Part shown: in pieces, positions 1 to 8,430 of the stretch
How the letters are laid out: each line of letters opens with the position of its first letter
How positions within the stretch are numbered: position 1 is the first letter of the stretch
Assembly (NCBI RefSeq): GCF_963665445.1
Contig: NZ_OY762276.1
Location: forward strand, 3,900,601-3,964,600
DNA: 64,000 nucleotides
Direction: 5' to 3'
Source of the DNA: an uncultured Desulfobulbus sp.
GTDB lineage: Bacteria > Desulfobacterota > Desulfobulbia > Desulfobulbales > Desulfobulbaceae
Made by a program: the position numbers and the translations under genes
Notes under the pieces: generated by a model
What the model was told of the DNA's origin: nothing
The model's input: only the letters and a program-made list of their open reading frames with translations
Databases searched by the model: none

Positions 1-772
1 GCTGCTCCTGCAGCACCTTATTCACCCTTGCAATGACAGCCTTGCCCCAAGGGGTTTTCGAGCAGGCGACACAGCTCATCCAGCCATCGTAATTGTGCAG
101 GTTTTCCGAAAGGGTCAGGGTGATGAACTGATCGCGAACTCCCATCTGCTCCGCCTGATAGAGCGCCTCCTCAGGTAAGCCGATCAGACCGTCGAGCCTG
201 CCGAGCAACAGCATCTTAAAGAGGTTCAACGACAACTCCTGTCCGGTGAACTCCACCACATTTGCCTGGCCCTCATGACGTTTAAGGATCTCATCCAGGG
301 TGTTGCCGTAGGAGCGGTCCTTGGCCAGGCCGATCATCAAGGCCCCGTTGCCCAAAACCTGGTCAAGGGATACGGTGGTTTTCTTGCTGAACTTGTGGAT
401 ATTTTCTTTTTTTATAATGATCACCGGCGGCAGGGTGATAAAGCTGGGCATGGAGAAATACATGAACTGTTCCCGCTCAGGGGTTCTGTACAGCCCCACG
501 CTGCACACCTGTTCCTTCTGCTTGAACATATAGAAATGGCGGGTGATGTTGGTATTGATTTCCTCGTGCCTGTATTCGGGCATGTGTTTCTGGAGAATTT
601 TGGCGATGACATCGCCGTATCCCTGCTCCTGATTGAGACCGCTTTTGATAAAGAACGGCGGAAGAACGGCTTCCATCCAGACAAGATTTTCTTGTGCCAG
701 AGCCCATCGCTGGTCGGCAGAGGGCAGCAGCCCCAGGCAGAGAACTATCATGAAAAAAAGGACTTTGAGCAT
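1..772 (-). CDS. Periplasmic substrate-binding protein, family 3-like (3' end outside window)
   Basis: The reading frame starts at ATG 772, right after a strong ribosome site (AAGGAGGGG), and runs off the left edge, so the C-terminus is missing. The N-terminus is a signal peptide (MLKVLFFMIVLCLGLL, then an Ala-Leu-Ala-Gln cleavage region). The mature part resembles bacterial extracellular solute-binding proteins of family 3: an early WMEAVLPPFFI strand, a GYGDVI motif, and a late GRLDGLIGLPEEA strand. It may bind an amino-acid-like ligand, or serve as an orphan sensor or transport protein. No transporter subunits are visible here, so the ligand is unknown. Confidence 0.75.
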   Translation of the reverse strand, partial: MLKVLFFMIVLCLGLLPSADQRWALAQENLVWMEAVLPPFFIKSGLNQEQGYGDVIAKILQKHMPEYRHEEINTNITRHFYMFKQKEQVCSVGLYRTPEREQFMYFSMPSFITLPPVIIIKKENIHKFSKKTTVSLDQVLGNGALMIGLAKDRSYGNTLDEILKRHEGQANVVEFTGQELSLNLFKMLLLGRLDGLIGLPEEALYQAEQMGVRDQFITLTLSENLHNYDGWMSCVACSKTPWGKAVIARVNKVLQEQ

Positions 773-970
773 TTCCCCTCCTTGGAGGCTGTCAATCAGG
801 TTGGCCTTTCGAAAACCGTTGGACCTTGTAAGTCCTTTTAACGGAATCGAATCCTATTCCTGTAACGAATGCACAAAGAGAATGTCAAGCACGATTTACA
901 CGTGGAAAAAAACGTGCGCTGCCAAGGCGTTCAAGGAATTGTGGCGGCCGGACGGGTCAACGGCCTCCCC

Positions 971-2134
971 TTAGACAGTATCGCCGGAGGTGGTGAATCC
1001 TGGCTCATGAAGCGTGTCCCGCTGCACCGCCGCCAACTGATGATCCGGGGTGCCACGATTGAAAAAGAGGCGAATGAGCAGCCCTGTATAGGCGATCACC
1101 GCCAACACCGCAAAGACGGGAATGAAATAGCCCAGAGGGCAGAGGATGAGCACGGTCAGCCAGTGGAGCAGAATCACCGACCGCGAGTGCAGCTTGAGCG
1201 GAAAATCGCCGTGACGGCTAATGACGGCCAAGCCGCTCAGGTTCCAGCCATAGAGGGCGGTGAAGGCATGCAGCCGCAGCAGGGGGATGCTGTGTTCCGG
1301 GGTATAAAAGCTGGAAAAGGAGAGCAGGATGTAGGCAATGCCGGTGATGGAGGTTACCAGTAAAAAAAGAATCCCCGAGGAGAGAAAGGCCTTTTGCTGC
1401 AGCGGCATCCCCTCGTACCAATAGAGATAGAAAATCAGGGCAACGGTGAAAAAGAGGATCAGGGAGATGGCGACCTGGGAGGTGAACATCTCTCCAAGGA
1501 TAAAGAGGAAAAAGATGATCACGCCCAGATTGATGATCCAGAAGGCGGCCTCTTTGAGCAGCGCGGTCAAGCGCAGCGATTCCTGCTTCATCAGGCTGAA
1601 GATCACCGACATGGATATCAGGGAAAGGGGAAAGGAGAAGCCAAGAAAGAAGGTGTCGAGCTTGAGTTTCTCAATATGGACCCAATGCAGATAGACCGAA
1701 TTGAGAATAACCGGGCTGGAAAAACAGAGGCCCAGGGTCAGACAGAGCAGGGCCGCCTGATGGAATTTGCGCGGGACCGATTCGTGCAAGGAAAAGAGGC
1801 CGACGGGAAAGCCACTGCCGAAATGATCGATCCGCACCCGGTTGACCAGGTTGGCCAGGGCAAGCGGTAGAAGCATGGCCGGAATGTACCACTGGAAAAA
1901 GGCCGAAAAGGCAAAGGCCAGCGCCAGGACCACGAACAGTTGTCCCCGGCGCGAGAGTTCCTTCTGCTCCTCGGTGAAATAGATCAGCAGGGTGCCGCCG
2001 CTGCAGAGGTTGAACAGAAAGACATGCAGCCGTTCAAAGTTATGGACCGTCGGCGGTATGAGGTGATGCAAAAAGCCGCAGGCCAGGGCAGTGGCCATCA
2101 TGACCAGCAACAGGGTCTTCAGTTTCCAAGTCAC
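971..2134 (-). CDS. Polytopic membrane protein of unknown function
   Basis: 387 residues with about ten to eleven hydrophobic segments, starting at GTG 2134 with GGAG upstream. Several His residues sit in or near membrane segments (HHLIPP near the N-terminus, LRLHAF and LLHWLT in the C-terminal third), a pattern seen in haem- or copper-binding membrane proteins, but I cannot assign a family. It follows the SRPBCC-epimerase gene on the same strand by about 30 bp, so the two could be co-transcribed. Function unknown. Confidence 0.6.
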   Translation of the reverse strand: MTWKLKTLLLVMMATALACGFLHHLIPPTVHNFERLHVFLFNLCSGGTLLIYFTEEQKELSRRGQLFVVLALAFAFSAFFQWYIPAMLLPLALANLVNRVRIDHFGSGFPVGLFSLHESVPRKFHQAALLCLTLGLCFSSPVILNSVYLHWVHIEKLKLDTFFLGFSFPLSLISMSVIFSLMKQESLRLTALLKEAAFWIINLGVIIFFLFILGEMFTSQVAISLILFFTVALIFYLYWYEGMPLQQKAFLSSGILFLLVTSITGIAYILLSFSSFYTPEHSIPLLRLHAFTALYGWNLSGLAVISRHGDFPLKLHSRSVILLHWLTVLILCPLGYFIPVFAVLAVIAYTGLLIRLFFNRGTPDHQLAAVQRDTLHEPGFTTSGDTV

Positions 2135-2164
2135 GGGAATGAACTCCAGGGATGTTTCGAAGGA

Positions 2165-3541
2165 CTATACTCGGCCGAGTATTTGACGCAGTGCCTGCTC
2201 CAGGGAAGGCTGACGAAAGGTATAACCGGAATGCTGCAGTTTGTCGGTGGAAACCCGGCAGCCGCCGAGCAAAACCTCCGAGGCCATCTGTCCGTAGACG
2301 GATCTGAGAAGGCCGGCCGGCACCGCCGGTAAAAGCGGTCGGCGCACAACCCGCGCCAGGGTCCGCATCAACTCCGCATTGGTGACCGGTTCGGGCGCGG
2401 CTATATTGACCGGGCCCTCGAGCTCTGCACAGCTGAGCGTATGCAGGACCGCGCCCACCATGTCGTTGATGCCGATCCAGCTGATGTACTGCTCTCCATC
2501 GCCAAAGCTCCGGGAAAAACCGATCGCCGAGGTCGAAAGCAGCCGTTGCAGCGCACCGCCACGGGGGCTGAGGACCACGCCGATGCGCATGAACACGGTG
2601 CGTATGCCCGCATCCTCGGCGGGTCGTGCGGACTGTTCCCACAGGGCGCAGACATCGGAGATGAAATCTGCCCCCACGCGATCCTCTTCGCGCATGCAGC
2701 AGTCGAGGCAGTTGCCGTAAAAGCCGACCGCCGATGCGCTGAGAAAGACCTTGGGCTTGACCTCCTGGGCGGCGATGGTTCGGGCAATGAGCCCGGTCCC
2801 CTGGACTCGGCTGTCGATGACCCGTTTCTTCTTCTCCCCGGTCCACCTCCCCTCGCCGATATTGTCGCCGGCCAGGTGAATAACCGCATCAAAGGGCGGC
2901 AGGCCGCCTAAATTCAGCTCACCCGCCCCCGGATCCCAGTAGATTTCCTTGCGTTCGCGGATCGGCGGCCGCCGCACCAGGGTCCACACCTCATGACCGC
3001 CCGTGGTCAGCAGGGGGCAGAGGGCGGAGCCCAGCACGCCGCTGGCCCCGGTGATCAGCACTCGCAGCGGCCCAGTCCCGCAACTCTGATGAAGGACAAC
3101 ATCCTCGCGCAGTGTGGCATGGCGATAGCGAAAGACCCGTTCCAGGGTCTTTTCCACCTGCTGGCCGGCAAAGGGCGGCAACAGGGCCTGTCCCGGCAGC
3201 GCAAACTCAATCTCGTCCTCCAAGAGCGCGCCCTCGGTAGTCTCGGAAAAGCGATGGGTGTGGGTCCAGGAGGCAAAGGGACCGCGTTCCTGGATGTCAC
3301 GAAACATCACCCCGGGCACATTTTCAATATGACGCGCGTGCCAGGCATACGGAACAGGACCTGCATGCAGCCTCAGCACCACCTCCCCGCCCGGATCAAT
3401 GGTGCCGCTGCGTTTGATCACCTGGGTATTCTCCCAGGGCGGGATCAGTCGCTCAAGCGCGCCGGGCCGGCTGTGCCAGTCGTATAGTTCCCGGGCGGTG
3501 CAGGGAAACAACGAGGCATAGCGAAAGTACCCTTTTTTCAC
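2165..3541 (-). CDS. SRPBCC-domain / TIGR01777-family NAD(P)-epimerase fusion
   Basis: 458 residues. The first ~150 residues look like an SRPBCC/START-type ligand-binding domain (CTARELYDWHSRPGALERL, HIENVPGVMFRD). After it comes a Rossmann epimerase of the TIGR01777/SDR39U1 type: VLITGASGVLGSAL nucleotide-binding loop, HLAGDNIGEGRW, LSASAVGFYG, and a C-terminal DUF1731-like tail. The start is GTG 3541, whose last two bases plus one form the TGA stop of the upstream gene (GTGA overlap), implying translational coupling. The substrate is unknown. The upstream gene is a single-domain paralogue, so this pair probably arose by duplication and fusion. Confidence 0.85.
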   Translation of the reverse strand: MKKGYFRYASLFPCTARELYDWHSRPGALERLIPPWENTQVIKRSGTIDPGGEVVLRLHAGPVPYAWHARHIENVPGVMFRDIQERGPFASWTHTHRFSETTEGALLEDEIEFALPGQALLPPFAGQQVEKTLERVFRYRHATLREDVVLHQSCGTGPLRVLITGASGVLGSALCPLLTTGGHEVWTLVRRPPIRERKEIYWDPGAGELNLGGLPPFDAVIHLAGDNIGEGRWTGEKKKRVIDSRVQGTGLIARTIAAQEVKPKVFLSASAVGFYGNCLDCCMREEDRVGADFISDVCALWEQSARPAEDAGIRTVFMRIGVVLSPRGGALQRLLSTSAIGFSRSFGDGEQYISWIGINDMVGAVLHTLSCAELEGPVNIAAPEPVTNAELMRTLARVVRRPLLPAVPAGLLRSVYGQMASEVLLGGCRVSTDKLQHSGYTFRQPSLEQALRQILGRV

Positions 3542-4449
3542 CGCTCTTCCTCCCGCACCAAGTCTCTGAGCGCCACCCGCAGTTCGGGGTAGGTAAAAAA
3601 GAAACCGCTCTTGTCCAAGGCTTTGGGCAGCACCTTTTGTCCCTGCAAAAGGAACCCGCCAAACTCGCCCAATACTTTTTTCATGATAAAGGCGGGGGCA
3701 GGCAAAAAGGCCGGACGATGATAGGCCGCACCCAGCTGACGGGCAAACTCCTTCTGCCGCACCGGCTGGGGCGCGGTGAAGTTGAACGGGCCGTGACACT
3801 CCTCGGCACTGAGCAGGAAGAGGATGGCCTCGACCACATCCGCAAGGTGAATCCAGGGGAACCACTGCTTACCACTGCCGATCGGACCGCCCAAGCCCAA
3901 TTTAAACGGCAGCCTCATCGTGCCCAGGGCGCCGCCGCCCTTGCCCAAGACAACCCCGAAACGCATCAACACCACGCGGGCCCCCTTTTCGGAGGCCTTT
4001 TGCGCCTCAGCCTCCCAGTCGCGGCAAATTTCGGCCAGGAAATCGTTGCCGACAGCACTGGTTTCAGATTTTTCCTCTTCGCCACCGTCACCGTAATACC
4101 CCGCAGCGGAGGCACTCAACACCACGGCATCGGTCTTGTCCGGCAGGGCGGCAACGAGATTACGGGTGGTAAGAATGCGGCTGTCATAGATCGCCTTTTT
4201 ATAGTTTTCGCTCCAGAGGTTGAACACGGAACGGCCGGTGAGATTGATCAAGGCCTCCTGCTCTGCCACATGCCGCTGCCAGGCACCGGGCCTGGTGGTA
4301 TCGGCGGCAACATAGGTGAGGTGGTCATGGGCAGGCAGGCGGCATTGGCTGCTGCTGCCGACAACCGTCACCTCGTGGCCCATCTCCAAAAGACGCCGGC
4401 TCACTGCTGCGCCGACAAAACCGGTTCCACCGGTGATCAATATCTTCAT
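3538..4449 (-). CDS. TIGR01777-family NAD(P)-dependent epimerase
   Basis: 303 residues, the standard length for this SDR subfamily. The N-terminus has the Rossmann motif ILITGGTGFVGAAV; LINLTGRSVFNLW, LSASAAGYYGDGG and MRFGVVLGKGGGAL are family signatures, and the C-terminal DUF1731 segment ends in LRDLVREEER. ATG 4449 follows AGGAGGACCCT. It overlaps the next epimerase by four bases, and the two proteins share most motifs. The reaction is uncharacterised in the family. Confidence 0.88.
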   Translation of the reverse strand: MKILITGGTGFVGAAVSRRLLEMGHEVTVVGSSSQCRLPAHDHLTYVAADTTRPGAWQRHVAEQEALINLTGRSVFNLWSENYKKAIYDSRILTTRNLVAALPDKTDAVVLSASAAGYYGDGGEEEKSETSAVGNDFLAEICRDWEAEAQKASEKGARVVLMRFGVVLGKGGGALGTMRLPFKLGLGGPIGSGKQWFPWIHLADVVEAILFLLSAEECHGPFNFTAPQPVRQKEFARQLGAAYHRPAFLPAPAFIMKKVLGEFGGFLLQGQKVLPKALDKSGFFFTYPELRVALRDLVREEER

Positions 4450-4595
4450 AGGGTCCTCCTGTCAGAAAAGGCTCGTGCACCAGGGAAACATACACCCACT
4501 TCAACATGGCGGGAACGGGATGTCTTCCACTCTCTAATAACCATTCCCATCGGAGAGGCAAAGAAAAAGGGGGAAACACGGATGATCGAACGATC

Positions 4596-5369
4596 CTATT
4601 TGACAAAATAGAGACCGATCTCAATGGCGATCAGGATGATGATGATCCACTCGAGCATGCTCGAGTGGCTGTGTTTCTGTTCATCGGCCATCATTTCCAG
4701 CAGTTCCTGGATGACCTCCAAACGGCTCTTGAGCACGGTGGCCCGCGGCGCAATCTCGAGATAACGGGAGAGTGCGAGGTAATAATGCTCGAGTTCAGGA
4801 TATTCCCAGATAAATTCCGGTGTATCCAAGAGGTTGTACTGCAGGATGATATGGGACTTTTCCAGGTAGACCCGCCCCCGTTCCCGGGCCAGTTTCTTGC
4901 GGGAGAGGGCAATGGTCCCCTTCTTGGCCAAGGCTTCCGGAATGTATTTGGTCTTCTTGATCGTTTCCTCAATCGAGGCTTCAAAAAAGGCCAGCTTGGT
5001 CGACTGGGCCAGGGCATGACTCAGCGCAAGACAGGTTAGCTCGGTGAGGTCATCCACGTCGATCAGATCGTTGCGGATGCGGACGCCCTCGCTTTCGCTG
5101 ACCTGGAAGGCAAGGTCTTCTTCCACGTAGTTTTCAAGCGGGTTGACCGCAAACTTGAGCAACTGGTCGATCAGTCGTTTTTCCGTTTCATAATCATAGT
5201 CAAAAAGGACACAAACCCCGTAATCAAAGAGAAAAGCACGCACGTTCTCCTCCGGATGGAGGGATATGACGTTACGGATTTGAGCGGCATAGGTCTGCCG
5301 GGAGAGATGCTCATACAGGGCGTTGAACTGAAAACGTTCAGCAATACACAGGGCGCGGATGGTACTCAT
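4596..5369 (-). CDS. RMD1/YagE (DUF155) family protein with C-terminal anchor
   Basis: 257 residues matching the DUF155/RMD1 family: a central conserved block (VCVLFDYDYETEKRLIDQLL, ESEGVRIRNDLI), long helices in the C-terminal half (LARERGRVYLEKSHIILQY), and a single C-terminal membrane segment (LEWIIIILIAIEIGLYFVK). Family members are known as membrane-tethered proteins, including the mitochondrial Rmd1/RMND1 group. The bacterial role is not established. It stands alone, separated by small gaps from both neighbours. Confidence 0.82.
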   Translation of the reverse strand: MSTIRALCIAERFQFNALYEHLSRQTYAAQIRNVISLHPEENVRAFLFDYGVCVLFDYDYETEKRLIDQLLKFAVNPLENYVEEDLAFQVSESEGVRIRNDLIDVDDLTELTCLALSHALAQSTKLAFFEASIEETIKKTKYIPEALAKKGTIALSRKKLARERGRVYLEKSHIILQYNLLDTPEFIWEYPELEHYYLALSRYLEIAPRATVLKSRLEVIQELLEMMADEQKHSHSSMLEWIIIILIAIEIGLYFVK

Positions 5370-5409
5370 AGTTGTTTACGCACAGGAACACATCGGGAGG
5401 AGGAAGTGG

Positions 5410-5847
5410 CTACTCCGTACCGTTGGTGCCGACTTTCCCCTCCCTGCGCAGTTCCGGATAATATTTTTCGATGCAGTCCGGACAGATACCATGGGTAAAT
5501 TCATCCTTGGCCCGCTCCTGGACAATACGCTGGATATCTTCCCAAAATTCAGGGTCCACCCGAATCTTTTTACAAGAGGCGCAGACCGGCAGAATGCTTT
5601 CCAGATAACTCACGCGGGTCAGCAGACGGTAGGTATGACGGATAATGATGGCACCGACAATGGAGATGACGATACTCTCGAAAATGGACTCCCGCCAGTT
5701 GATCGGGGTTGCCGCACCGCCTAAAAGAACATGCGGGATATCGAGCACCTCGTCAAACCAGGAAAGGGCAATGACAAAGAGAATGGCACCGGCTTCATAC
5801 CAGGCGACTCTTTTGGCGATCAGATTGTGTGATGTGGAGGGGGCCAT
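5410..5847 (-). CDS. Two-TM membrane protein with CASCKKI zinc-ribbon-like tail
   Basis: 145 residues from ATG 5847, preferred because GAGG lies 8 bp upstream; an ATG 27 bp further upstream lacks a ribosome site. There are two hydrophobic segments (VAWYEAGAILFVIALSW and FESIVISIVGAIIIR), then a short coiled segment and the motif LPVCASCKKIR, followed about 30 residues later by GICPDCIEKYYP. This C-x2-C/C-x2-C motif is common at the ends of deltaproteobacterial sensor kinases and response regulators. Here it hangs directly on a membrane anchor with no kinase domain. It probably binds metal or senses redox state; the function is unproven. Confidence 0.7.
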   Translation of the reverse strand: MAPSTSHNLIAKRVAWYEAGAILFVIALSWFDEVLDIPHVLLGGAATPINWRESIFESIVISIVGAIIIRHTYRLLTRVSYLESILPVCASCKKIRVDPEFWEDIQRIVQERAKDEFTHGICPDCIEKYYPELRREGKVGTNGTE

Positions 5848-6013
5848 GGCAACATCCTCTGCGTGAACAAGCATTTTGGATCATTCCCGGGAACAGCCTG
5901 TGGCATCAGTTGTTTTTTTCGGCGGCCGGGGTGCGCCTATTCTCATCATAGCCGCATTTCTCAAGAATGCACGGGAATTACAGAGCATTTCCTCCAGAGG
6001 CGCTAAAGAACCT

Positions 6014-6259
6014 TTACTGAAAATCCACATGGCTGATCACGACCCGCGGCTCATCCAACAAAATGATTTCCGGTTCGATCCGTTCCAGTTCCTCGACATT
6101 CCAGGCACCGTTGCGGCCAAGCAGTTCGAGTGCCTCGCTCTTTGAACGGGCAAGCACGGTCACGTCTGCCTGGAGATAGTTGTCCCGGTGAATATGCGGC
6201 TCATCGAGCATGGACCAACTGGAAAAACGCTTGGAGTGACGCCAGACAAAAAGCTGCAT
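6014..6259 (-). CDS. Small hypothetical protein (81 aa)
   Basis: Starts at ATG 6259 with GGGAGAAGGATC just upstream, giving MQLFVWRHSKRFSSWSM. It is a soluble acidic-ending protein with no membrane segment or recognised motif. A segment reading QADVTVLARSKSEALELL looks like a small alpha/beta fold. It is divergent from panE. I do not recognise the family. Confidence 0.6.
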   Translation of the reverse strand: MQLFVWRHSKRFSSWSMLDEPHIHRDNYLQADVTVLARSKSEALELLGRNGAWNVEELERIEPEIILLDEPRVVISHVDFQ

Positions 6260-6320
6260 GATCCTTCTCCCAAATGAGGTGGCCTCGGCAAAAGTCAAAA
6301 GACTAAAAATCACGCCTTGA

Positions 6321-6378
6321 GAAATCGAGTGTTACAAAGCTCGAAACGTCGTTTTCGAGGCTCTTGACGAGCATGAAT
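6321..6378. repeat. Dispersed intergenic repeat, copy A
   Basis: Member of a four-copy family (others at 18798, 25201 and 44347) sharing the core GTTAC/AAA-x-CTCGAAACGTCGTTTTCGAG. In this copy CTCGAAA and TTTTCGAG can pair around CGTCG. It lies in the gap between the small hypothetical gene and panE. No coding potential was accepted across it. Confidence 0.7.
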
Positions 6379-6587
6379 ATGGTGGACCGTGGATTTCTCC
6401 CTACAAAGAGGTCAACTCTACCTGGTCGCTGCAGCCAGTGCAAACTTAAGCGCTGGAAAGGCAACAAAAAAGGTTCGGCGTTGACCTTTTTGCGCGATGG
6501 TTTATAACTGGTGCCAGTGTTTCCCCCTTCTGCCAACGCTGATCGCGATCAGGCCCTTTGGCGGCCTCAAGGAGAGCAAGAAAAGTC

Positions 6588-7532
6588 ATGGAAATCCTGA
6601 TCATTGGTGCCGGAGCGATGGGCGGCCTGTTCGGAGCCCTGCTCGCCCCGCTGGCCGGGGTCTGTTTGATCACCACCAACCCATCCCACGCCGCGGCCAT
6701 CAACAAGGCCGGCATCCTGCTCACCGATATGGAGGGTACAACCACCTCTGCCTCCGTCCGCGCCATCACAAGTCCCGCCGACTATCGACAGCACGCCGAT
6801 CTGGTTCTGCTCTGCACCAAGGCTGGCGCCACCCGGGCCGCCGCCCGGACCGCCCAGTCTGCCCTGGCCGAGAATGGGCTGGTGCTCACCCTGCAAAACG
6901 GGCTCGGCAACTTGGAACAGATTGCCGGCGTGGTGGGTGCGGCGCGGGCCGCCGCCGGCACCACGGCCCAGGCCGCCACCTTACTCGCCCCCGGCAGTAT
7001 TCGCCATGCGGGACAGGGGGCAACCGTCCTTGCCCATGCAAAAGGCTTTCCCGAGCAGGCACCGTTCCTCGCAGCCGTTGCCGACCTGTTCACCCGCGCG
7101 GGAATTGCTACAACCCTCAGCGACGATATCGACGCCCTGCTCTGGTCCAAGCTGATCGTCAACGTCGGCATCAATGCCCTCACCGCCCTCCTCCGCGTCC
7201 CCAACGGCGCCCTTGTGCACAACCCTGCGAGCCTTGCACTGATGCACGATGCCGTGGACGAGGCCCTTGCCGTGGCCAGGGTGCTCGGGATCAATATCGA
7301 TTTTGCAGTGCAACAGGAGCGGGTGCGCCAGGTCTGCGAACTGACTCGCAACAACCGCGCCTCCATGCTCCAGGATGTTCTCCGCGGCCGTACCACCGAG
7401 ATCGATGTCATCAACGGGGCCATTGTCGACAAGGGACACGAGACCGGTGTCCCCACCCCGGTCAACCACATGCTGACCCGCTTGATCAAGGCCCTGGAAT
7501 CCACCTCCGCCCAGCGGATCGAAGCCGTTTAA
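6588..7532 (+). CDS. panE: 2-dehydropantoate 2-reductase (ketopantoate reductase)
   Basis: 314 residues. Reduces ketopantoate to pantoate with NADPH in pantothenate/CoA synthesis. The N-terminal Rossmann loop is ILIIGAGAMGGLFGALL, followed by TLQNGLGN, the substrate-domain Lys region LLWSKLIVNVGINALTALL, and the C-terminal signature NRASMLQDVLRGRTTEIDVI. ATG 6588 has AAGGAG upstream. panB follows 34 bp downstream, so the two successive steps of the pathway sit together. The GC content is high and the gene looks native. Confidence 0.95.
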   Translation: MEILIIGAGAMGGLFGALLAPLAGVCLITTNPSHAAAINKAGILLTDMEGTTTSASVRAITSPADYRQHADLVLLCTKAGATRAAARTAQSALAENGLVLTLQNGLGNLEQIAGVVGAARAAAGTTAQAATLLAPGSIRHAGQGATVLAHAKGFPEQAPFLAAVADLFTRAGIATTLSDDIDALLWSKLIVNVGINALTALLRVPNGALVHNPASLALMHDAVDEALAVARVLGINIDFAVQQERVRQVCELTRNNRASMLQDVLRGRTTEIDVINGAIVDKGHETGVPTPVNHMLTRLIKALESTSAQRIEAV

Positions 7533-7566
7533 CCATTGGCAGCAAACTCTTTCACAAGGAGATCCC

Positions 7567-8409
7567 ATGCAACCCAAGAAGCTGACCATCCCTGATATCA
7601 GAAACCGCAAAAACGACACGCCGATTGCCGAGCTGACCGCCTACGACTACCCCTGGGCCAAGGTTGCGGATACAGCCGGGATCGATGTCGTCCTGGTGGG
7701 GGACAGCCTGGGCATGGTGGTGCTGGGATATCCGGACACGGTCTCGGTGACCATGGACGAAATGATCCACCACACCAAGGCGGTGGTGCGCGGAGTGGAG
7801 CGGGCCCTGGTGGTCACCGACATGCCCTTTGGCTCCTACAACAGCTCAATCCCGGCGGCCATCGACAACGCCACCCGTATCCTCAAGGAGGGCCGGGCCG
7901 ATGCGGTCAAGGTCGAGGGCGGGGTCTCCATGGCTGCGACGGTTGCGGCGATCGTCAATGCGGGCATTCCGGTGCAGGGCCATATCGGCCTGACTCCGCA
8001 GACCGCGACCAGCCTCGGCGGCTTCAAGGTCCAGGGCAAGAGTGCCCAGGCCGCCAAACAGCTGCTCGACGACGCCAAGGCCCTGGAGGAGGCGGGCTGC
8101 TTCTCCATCGTGCTCGAAGCCATTCCCGCACCGCTTGCCCGGAAAATCACCGAGGCGATCTCCATCCCCACCATCGGCATCGGCGCCGGACCCGATTGCG
8201 ACGGCCAGGTACTGGTGATCCATGATTTGGTGGGACTCTACGACCGCTTCACCCCCAAGTTCGTCAAGCAGTATACCAAGATCAACGAACCGATTTTGGA
8301 GGCCCTGCGCCAGTACAAGGCCGAGGTGGAGAATCGCAGCTTCCCCACCGAAGCCCACAGTTTTACCATGAAATCCGAGGAGTTGGACAAACTCCTGCAG
8401 CTCTATTAG
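7567..8409 (+). CDS. panB: 3-methyl-2-oxobutanoate hydroxymethyltransferase
   Basis: 280 residues. Transfers a hydroxymethyl group from methylene-tetrahydrofolate to alpha-ketoisovalerate, making ketopantoate. The sequence carries the PanB metal and substrate motifs: LTAYDYPWAKVADTAGID, LVGDSLGMVVLGY, MPFGSYN, VKVEGG, GHIGLTPQ and IGIGAGPDCDGQVLVIHDLVG. An AAGGAG site precedes ATG 7567. It follows panE as an operon. The substrate, alpha-ketoisovalerate, comes from the ilv pathway encoded a few kb away. Confidence 0.96.
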   Translation: MQPKKLTIPDIRNRKNDTPIAELTAYDYPWAKVADTAGIDVVLVGDSLGMVVLGYPDTVSVTMDEMIHHTKAVVRGVERALVVTDMPFGSYNSSIPAAIDNATRILKEGRADAVKVEGGVSMAATVAAIVNAGIPVQGHIGLTPQTATSLGGFKVQGKSAQAAKQLLDDAKALEEAGCFSIVLEAIPAPLARKITEAISIPTIGIGAGPDCDGQVLVIHDLVGLYDRFTPKFVKQYTKINEPILEALRQYKAEVENRSFPTEAHSFTMKSEELDKLLQLY

Positions 8410-8430
8410 TCCTCTTTTGAAACAGGGAGG

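Noticed and set aside
6303-6536. 77-codon minus-strand frame between the small hypothetical gene and panE
   Set aside because: Covers repeat copy A, has no ribosome site, and composition looks non-coding.
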